46,935 bases of DNA from Anaerolineae bacterium (GTDB lineage Bacteria; Chloroflexota; Anaerolineae; Aggregatilineales; Phototrophicaceae): assembly GCA_022842885.1 (NCBI GenBank), contig JALHOR010000039.1, positions 1-46,935 of the forward strand, written 5' to 3'. The notes under the pieces were generated by a model that saw only the letters and a program-made list of their open reading frames with translations, made no database searches and had not been told where the DNA came from. How positions within the stretch are numbered: the first letter of the stretch is position 1; each line of letters begins with the position of its first letter. Positions 42,617 to 46,935 of the stretch are shown here, in pieces. Position numbers and translations under genes: made by a program.

Positions 42617-44155
42617 ATGCTCGCTATCGCCCATGCGTGCGCCGTGTTTGGCTTGGAAGGCAGCCTGATTGAGGTGCAGGTGGATTTTAATCCGCGTGCC
42701 GGGATTCCATCGTTTGCGGTGGTGGGCTTGCCGGATGCGGCGGTCAAAGAAAGTCGTGAGCGCGTGCGAGCCGCGATTAAAAATTCTGGGCTGACCTTCG
42801 CTAATAAGGGGTACATCGTCAACTTGAGTCCGGCGGATATGCCCAAACACGGACCTGCTTACGATTTGGCGATGGCGGTAGGCGTGCTAGCGGCAACTGA
42901 CCAAGTGCCATTGGGTGTTTTAGATGGCGCATTGTTTATCGGTGAACTGTCGTTAGATGGGCGCGTGCGGCATGTGAAAGGTGTTATGCCTATGGCATAT
43001 ACCGCCTGCCAAGAAGGCTATCATACGCTGTATGTGCCTGCGGAAGATGCACCCCAAGCGGCACTCGTACCGGGCATTAATATTATTCCGGTAGAAACAC
43101 TCGCGCAGTTGGTCGAGCATCTGTATGGTTTAAATCCCATTCTGCCTTATGAAGCGCCACCCCTCACACTAGACGATTTGCCGCTGCCGGATGATATTGT
43201 GGATTTTGCCGATATTAAGGGACAAGAACATATCAAACGGGCGCTCGAAATTGCCTGTGCGGGTAATCATAATGTGCGGATGGTGGGGTCGCCCGGTGTA
43301 GGTAAAAGTTTATTAGCGCGGGCATTGCCCGGCATTTTGCCACCTCTCACCTTGGATGAAGCATTGGAAGTAACCCGTATTTATTCGGTGGCGGATATGC
43401 TGCATAGTGACCAACCACTGCTGCGTTTTCGCCCGTTCCAAAGCCCGCATCATACGATTAGCCAAGCGGGCTTAGTGGGTGGCGGCACGATTCCGCGACC
43501 GGGACTCATCAGCCTGAGTCATCGCGGGGTGCTATTTTTGGATGAAATCAACGAATTTCATCAGAGTGTGCTGGAAGTGATGCGCCAACCGATTGAAGAT
43601 AAAATTGTCACGATTAGCCGTGCCAAAGGCACGCTCACATTCCCAGCAAATTTTTTGCTGGTTTGCGCTCATAACCCTTGTCCTTGTGGCTATTTTGGCG
43701 ATAGCAGCCGCGCTTGTACTTGCACTCCGGCGATGATTCAACGCTACCAGAGCAAATTATCAGGACCCTTGCTGGATAGAATTGATATTCATGTGGATGT
43801 GCCGCGCGTGGATTACGACAAACTCATGAGCAATACCCGCGCCGAAGCATCGGTAGCGATTCGGCAGCGCGTCACTACCGCACGAGAACGCCAACAAAGC
43901 CGCTTCAAAGATTTCCCGGCGATTTATGCCAATTCTGATATGGGTGCCGGCGAAGTGCAGCAATTTTGCATCTTAAAACCCGATGCCAAACAATTATTGG
44001 AACTCTCCGTGCGAAAAATGCAACTCAGCGCCCGGGGCTATCACCGCGTCCTCAAACTCAGCCGCACCATCGCCGATTTAGCCAGCAGCGACCTCATCGA
44101 AGTGCCGCATGTCGCAGAAGCAATTCAGTATCGCCCGAAGCAGATGTTGGGGTAG
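42617..44155 (+). CDS. comM: YifB/ComM family Mg-chelatase-like ATPase
   Basis: ATG at 42617 is chosen (AGGA seven nt upstream; an earlier ATG at 42566 lacks support); 512 residues, the usual length. The N-terminal ChlI-like domain (about 20-165, FAVVGLPDAAVKESRERVRAA), the ATPase with Walker A GSPGVGKS (224-231) and Walker B GVLFLDEINEF, and a Cys-rich loop (NPCPCGYFGD, then CTCT) are present. ComM is a hexameric DNA helicase that promotes branch migration during natural transformation. It stands alone, next to a region of lower GC that holds the next three genes. Confidence 0.95.
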   Translation: MLAIAHACAVFGLEGSLIEVQVDFNPRAGIPSFAVVGLPDAAVKESRERVRAAIKNSGLTFANKGYIVNLSPADMPKHGPAYDLAMAVGVLAATDQVPLGVLDGALFIGELSLDGRVRHVKGVMPMAYTACQEGYHTLYVPAEDAPQAALVPGINIIPVETLAQLVEHLYGLNPILPYEAPPLTLDDLPLPDDIVDFADIKGQEHIKRALEIACAGNHNVRMVGSPGVGKSLLARALPGILPPLTLDEALEVTRIYSVADMLHSDQPLLRFRPFQSPHHTISQAGLVGGGTIPRPGLISLSHRGVLFLDEINEFHQSVLEVMRQPIEDKIVTISRAKGTLTFPANFLLVCAHNPCPCGYFGDSSRACTCTPAMIQRYQSKLSGPLLDRIDIHVDVPRVDYDKLMSNTRAEASVAIRQRVTTARERQQSRFKDFPAIYANSDMGAGEVQQFCILKPDAKQLLELSVRKMQLSARGYHRVLKLSRTIADLASSDLIEVPHVAEAIQYRPKQMLG

Positions 44156-44293
44156 TGATGTCAAAAACATTGCTATTTATCGTCATCTGTTCTAAAATAG
44201 AACGAAAGTTCTTTAAATTGCTAATTTCCATCATTTAAATTACACTCATATTATCAACCCTCAAAATGTAATGGTATTTGAAATGGCATTGGT

Positions 44294-45082
44294 ATGAATA
44301 AACAACGTAAATCAAGCGGTGGGCGCGGCATTGAATGGTGTGATTACACGTGGAATCCCGTGCGGGGTTGCCAGCATGGTTGCCGTTGGACGATGCCAGA
44401 TGGCAGTATCGCTGAATGTTATGCCGAAACGATTGCAGAGCGAGTCGCCCAAAAAGCTTATGAACATGGCTTTGAACATCATTACTGGAATCCGCACATG
44501 CTCGAAGAGCCATTGAAGCAAAAAACACCCGCAAAGATTTTTCTGGATAGCATGAGCGATTTGATGGGCAGTTGGGTTCCTCAAGAACAAGTTGAACAAG
44601 TATTGGATATTTGCCGTAAGGCACACTGGCACACATTCCAACTGTTGACTAAAAATGCCCCGCGCCTAAAAGAATTTGAATTTCCGCCCAATGTTTGGAT
44701 TGGGGTCAGTGCGCCGCCCACAATGATGTTTGGAAAACCGTTGTCTTTCGGGCAGCAACAACGCATGGTGCAGCGTATGTTAGATGTTCTTCATGAAATA
44801 GATGTGCCGGTGAAATGGATGAGCATTGAACCCTTGAGTTTTGATATTGCCCCATTGTTAGAAGGTAGCAATTTACAATGGGCGGTTATCGGCGCGGCAA
44901 CCAATGGCATGAAGACTTATCAACCCCGCCCTGAGTGGATAGAAAATGTTTTGTGCGTTTTGGATGCACAAAGCACAAAAGTATTTTTTAAAGGTAATTT
45001 ACTTTGGTCGCCTTGGCGTGAGGAGTTTCCTGAAACAGTTGATTTATTCAATCTCCAAATCCCGGTAATCTTCGCGGACTAG
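44294..45082 (+). CDS. DUF5131 (phage Gp37/Gp68-type) three-Cys protein
   Basis: A 262-residue protein of the Gp37/Gp68-like DUF5131 family: RGIEWCDYTWNPVRGCQHGC, then AECYAE, with Cys26, Cys30 and Cys42 in a radical-SAM-like CxxxC pattern (plus Cys16). Later signature parts include DSMSDLMGSWVP, FQLLTKNAPRL and WIGVSAPP. The biochemical role is not established. Its 3' end overlaps by 35 nt with the convergent TcmP gene, the known partner of three-Cys proteins. Lower GC and AT-rich flanks suggest lateral transfer. Confidence 0.85.
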   Translation: MNKQRKSSGGRGIEWCDYTWNPVRGCQHGCRWTMPDGSIAECYAETIAERVAQKAYEHGFEHHYWNPHMLEEPLKQKTPAKIFLDSMSDLMGSWVPQEQVEQVLDICRKAHWHTFQLLTKNAPRLKEFEFPPNVWIGVSAPPTMMFGKPLSFGQQQRMVQRMLDVLHEIDVPVKWMSIEPLSFDIAPLLEGSNLQWAVIGAATNGMKTYQPRPEWIENVLCVLDAQSTKVFFKGNLLWSPWREEFPETVDLFNLQIPVIFAD

Positions 45083-45914
45083 AACTTTTTCTCGCCTGTC
45101 GCCAAAATTTATCGCCTAATTGACTTTTACTGGCGAAAATTAGGCTGTAAACTTCGGTGTTACGACTATTTTTGAAGGATATATCATGGGTACCAAGTTC
45201 AGGGTCAATTTCTATAAAATAGTCTAATTTTTTAAGTTGATTTAAGTATATATCAATCAAAGAACGCCGCCTTTTTACAATGTCGCCTGATAAATCCCCA
45301 CTTTGCCAATCTGCATTTCCAAAAAAGCGATTAACGGCATCAACATAATTTGCGCCAATACTACGGATGATGCCGCTTGTCGAAAAATTGATGATGAAGT
45401 CCATTTTGCTGATTTGAGCCAACTGTTCTACGGTTGACCAGTGAAGTTCCAGACCTTCGGGGTCAAGAAAAGCAAGGTTTAAGGTAGACCATTGCTCTTT
45501 TGTTTTTGACTTTTCCACACGCCGAATCTCATCGCAAATTTCTGTGACGACCTCATTCGCATCCTTTTGGTAGATTTTTACTCGGTTATGCAATGGGCTT
45601 GTATTAATACGCTGTTGTAGAGCTTGAGCAAGTTCAGGATTTAGCTCATTAAAGCGATATTGAGTAAATGGGTATTCATTTAGTAAAGCAATCAATGGTG
45701 AACCTAACAAAATTTCATTGCCAATTTTGTTTTTACCGGGACCTGCTTGCAAATCAATATAGTATCTCTCAGCCCATGGTTTATCACGCATAGCAGTGTT
45801 GGTGATTTGTATATAAATTTCAAGAGCCTTTAGTTTATAACGAGCATATTCATTGCTTTCTCGGATAGGCAATCCATCATCTACTGGTTGTAAATGTTTT
45901 TCAAAGTCATCCAT
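45048..45914 (-). CDS. tcmP: Three-Cys-motif partner protein TcmP
   Basis: A 288-residue protein with the TcmP signatures YYIDLQAGPGKNKI (methyltransferase-like glycine motif near residue 52), FNELNPELAQAL, KIYQKDANEVV and LAFLDPEGLELHW. It resembles class I SAM-dependent methyltransferases but its activity is not known. It reads toward the DUF5131 gene, with the 3' ends overlapping. AGGA lies 7 nt before the ATG. It is probably a modification or defence-related pair; that role is an inference. Confidence 0.87.
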   Translation of the reverse strand: MDDFEKHLQPVDDGLPIRESNEYARYKLKALEIYIQITNTAMRDKPWAERYYIDLQAGPGKNKIGNEILLGSPLIALLNEYPFTQYRFNELNPELAQALQQRINTSPLHNRVKIYQKDANEVVTEICDEIRRVEKSKTKEQWSTLNLAFLDPEGLELHWSTVEQLAQISKMDFIINFSTSGIIRSIGANYVDAVNRFFGNADWQSGDLSGDIVKRRRSLIDIYLNQLKKLDYFIEIDPELGTHDISFKNSRNTEVYSLIFASKSQLGDKFWRQARKSSSPRRLPGFGD

Positions 45915-46078
45915 TTTATTTTCCTATCAGATACTAACAAGTATAATAGGTTAATTATAACAAAATATCCTACTATAAAACCATACTTTAACCCCACCTT
46001 CTCACACGCGCCTTAAGCAATATTAAGCGAATGCGGCTATGCTTGTTGGCATATCGTTCACATAACCGAGTCAATCCC

Positions 46079-46783
46079 ATGAAATCGTTTAATATTGTCC
46101 CTGAGTTTTCGGTGTATGCGCTCACCAAACGCAGCTTGCGCGATGTATCTATCCTCAATGGACGACGTATCATGACCATCATCAGCAATGAAATTGAAAA
46201 TTCGACGCTGATTGATGGCGCTGAAACTGTGATTTTTGCCGCGTTCCAGCGCCTCAGCCGCTTTAAGCCGCAAATGAAACGCTATCGCCAATTGGCAAAA
46301 CAAGCCAAGCACATTTATGTATTTGGCGTTGCCGATGAACCCCTCCCAGAAATCGAGAACATCACCTATGTGGGTTTGAAAGAAACCGACCAACTGGCAA
46401 AAGAATGGTTCTTAATTTCTTATGGTGCTGATTATTTTAGTGCGCTTGCCACAGAAGAAGTCACCCACATTGATGACCCTGATAACCAACGCAAGTTTAA
46501 AGGGGCATGGTCATTTGATATTGCCGTGGTCAGTATGTTATACGATTGGCTTGCCCAAGCGGTCAACTTAAACACGCTAGAAAATCCACGTCAGCGTGCT
46601 AATCACCACCGCCAATCCCAATTATTGAGCAACATCATCGGGCGTTTATCTATTCGTGTGATGGATGACAAGCCCAAAGACCGCCCCGTTCATGATGAAA
46701 TCCAGCGGATTATCAAATCGGGGTTATATCCCGTGCTGAAATATTTGGAAGATGCTAACCCACTGCCCAAAGATCGCCTCTAA
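46079..46783 (+). CDS. DICT-domain-like sensory protein
   Basis: ATG at 46079 (MKSFNIVPEFSVYALTKRSL) is preferred although no strong ribosome binding site is seen; 234 residues. The first part fits the DICT sensory domain found with diguanylate cyclases and two-component proteins: TLIDGAETVIFAAFQRLSRF, YRQLAKQAKHIYVFGVAD, KEWFLISYGADYFSALATEE, then RKFKGAWSFD. The C-terminal helical part has no clear output domain. It may be a stand-alone light or redox sensor partner, but that is speculative. Confidence 0.7.
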   Translation: MKSFNIVPEFSVYALTKRSLRDVSILNGRRIMTIISNEIENSTLIDGAETVIFAAFQRLSRFKPQMKRYRQLAKQAKHIYVFGVADEPLPEIENITYVGLKETDQLAKEWFLISYGADYFSALATEEVTHIDDPDNQRKFKGAWSFDIAVVSMLYDWLAQAVNLNTLENPRQRANHHRQSQLLSNIIGRLSIRVMDDKPKDRPVHDEIQRIIKSGLYPVLKYLEDANPLPKDRL

Positions 46784-46834
46784 AACAGGACAATCAATAT
46801 CATATTGTTTCCGGTGGTTCAATACCTTCGCCAA

Positions 46835-46935
46835 TTATGCGGCAACTTGATCTGAATAACGAGTTCGGATCGAGCCTAAACGAAAGAGCCGTTGGCGAAT
46901 CCGGGCAATTAAATTAGGTTCGGGTAAATCGGGAA
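46835..46935 (-). pseudogene. Possible partial tyrosine recombinase-like fragment at window edge
   Basis: An open minus-strand frame entering from the right end reads PDLPEPNLIARIRQRLFRLG and ends SDQVAA-stop. The start recalls the N-terminal arm of integron-type tyrosine recombinases (LL..R.RLR.RHYS.RTE), but it stops after about 33 residues and lacks the continuation. It could be a frameshifted or truncated copy, or a chance frame. Most of the gene, if real, is outside the window. Confidence 0.25.

Overview
The window looks like a chromosomal segment of a moderate-GC environmental bacterium, most plausibly a Chloroflexota of the Anaerolineae type. That is an inference from gene style: RsbR-like PAS-STAS proteins, large hybrid sensor kinases, a Ser/Thr kinase-ATPase-TPR regulator, GT39-like membrane proteins and low-complexity envelope proteins. 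No rRNA or other phylogenetic marker is present to prove it.

The most striking part is 6.3-9.74 kb, all on the minus strand. A sigma70-like promoter (9707-9736) appears to start transcription at a minimal Y RNA (Y0). It is followed by a bacterial Ro60 orthologue (rsr; TROVE plus vWA), a small unknown protein, and then a dense array of six further Y RNA-like units (Y1-Y6). All seven units carry the same element, GGGTCG-N8-RGGTTATC, with an invariant 8-nt spacer, and six of them have a clear downstream strand that closes a terminal stem. Each unit carries a different insert. Y1, Y3 and Y6 hold circularly permuted tRNA-like modules (T arm and 3' acceptor strand first, short loop, then 5' acceptor strand). 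Y2 holds an exact sarcin-ricin-loop motif of 23S rRNA. Y4 holds tandem hairpins and Y5 a large unidentified domain. Two further tRNA-like sequences follow. It reads as a cassette of interchangeable RNA adaptors for one Ro60 protein.

0-6.2 kb: an RsbR-like PAS-STAS protein; an ECF41 sigma factor in an operon with an FAD oxidoreductase whose promoter matches the ECF41 consensus exactly; a WecE sugar aminotransferase; a GT2 glycosyltransferase. 10-15.6 kb: an ABC-2-type permease, a PIN toxin-antitoxin pair, a low-complexity membrane protein and a secreted GH13 enzyme. 15.8-23.2 kb: a chemosensory/anti-sigma-like cluster (hybrid CheA with duplicated HPt, CheB, CheY, RsbT-like, CheW, REC-Roadblock) without visible MCP or CheR. 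23.4-28.4 kb: two SurE paralogues around two polytopic membrane proteins of GT39-like character. 28.6-31.9 kb: an orphan solute-binding protein, a LysM protein and an MFS transporter.

32.1-41.4 kb is a second signalling operon on the minus strand: REC, a 1676-residue ammonium-transporter-sensor-kinase fusion, REC, and a Ser/Thr kinase-ATPase-TPR protein. It is followed by ftcD, comM, a convergent overlapping DUF5131/TcmP pair of unknown function, a DICT-like sensory protein and a possible partial recombinase fragment at the edge. A perfectly palindromic dispersed repeat (half-site AGGGGCGAGGCA) occurs three times.
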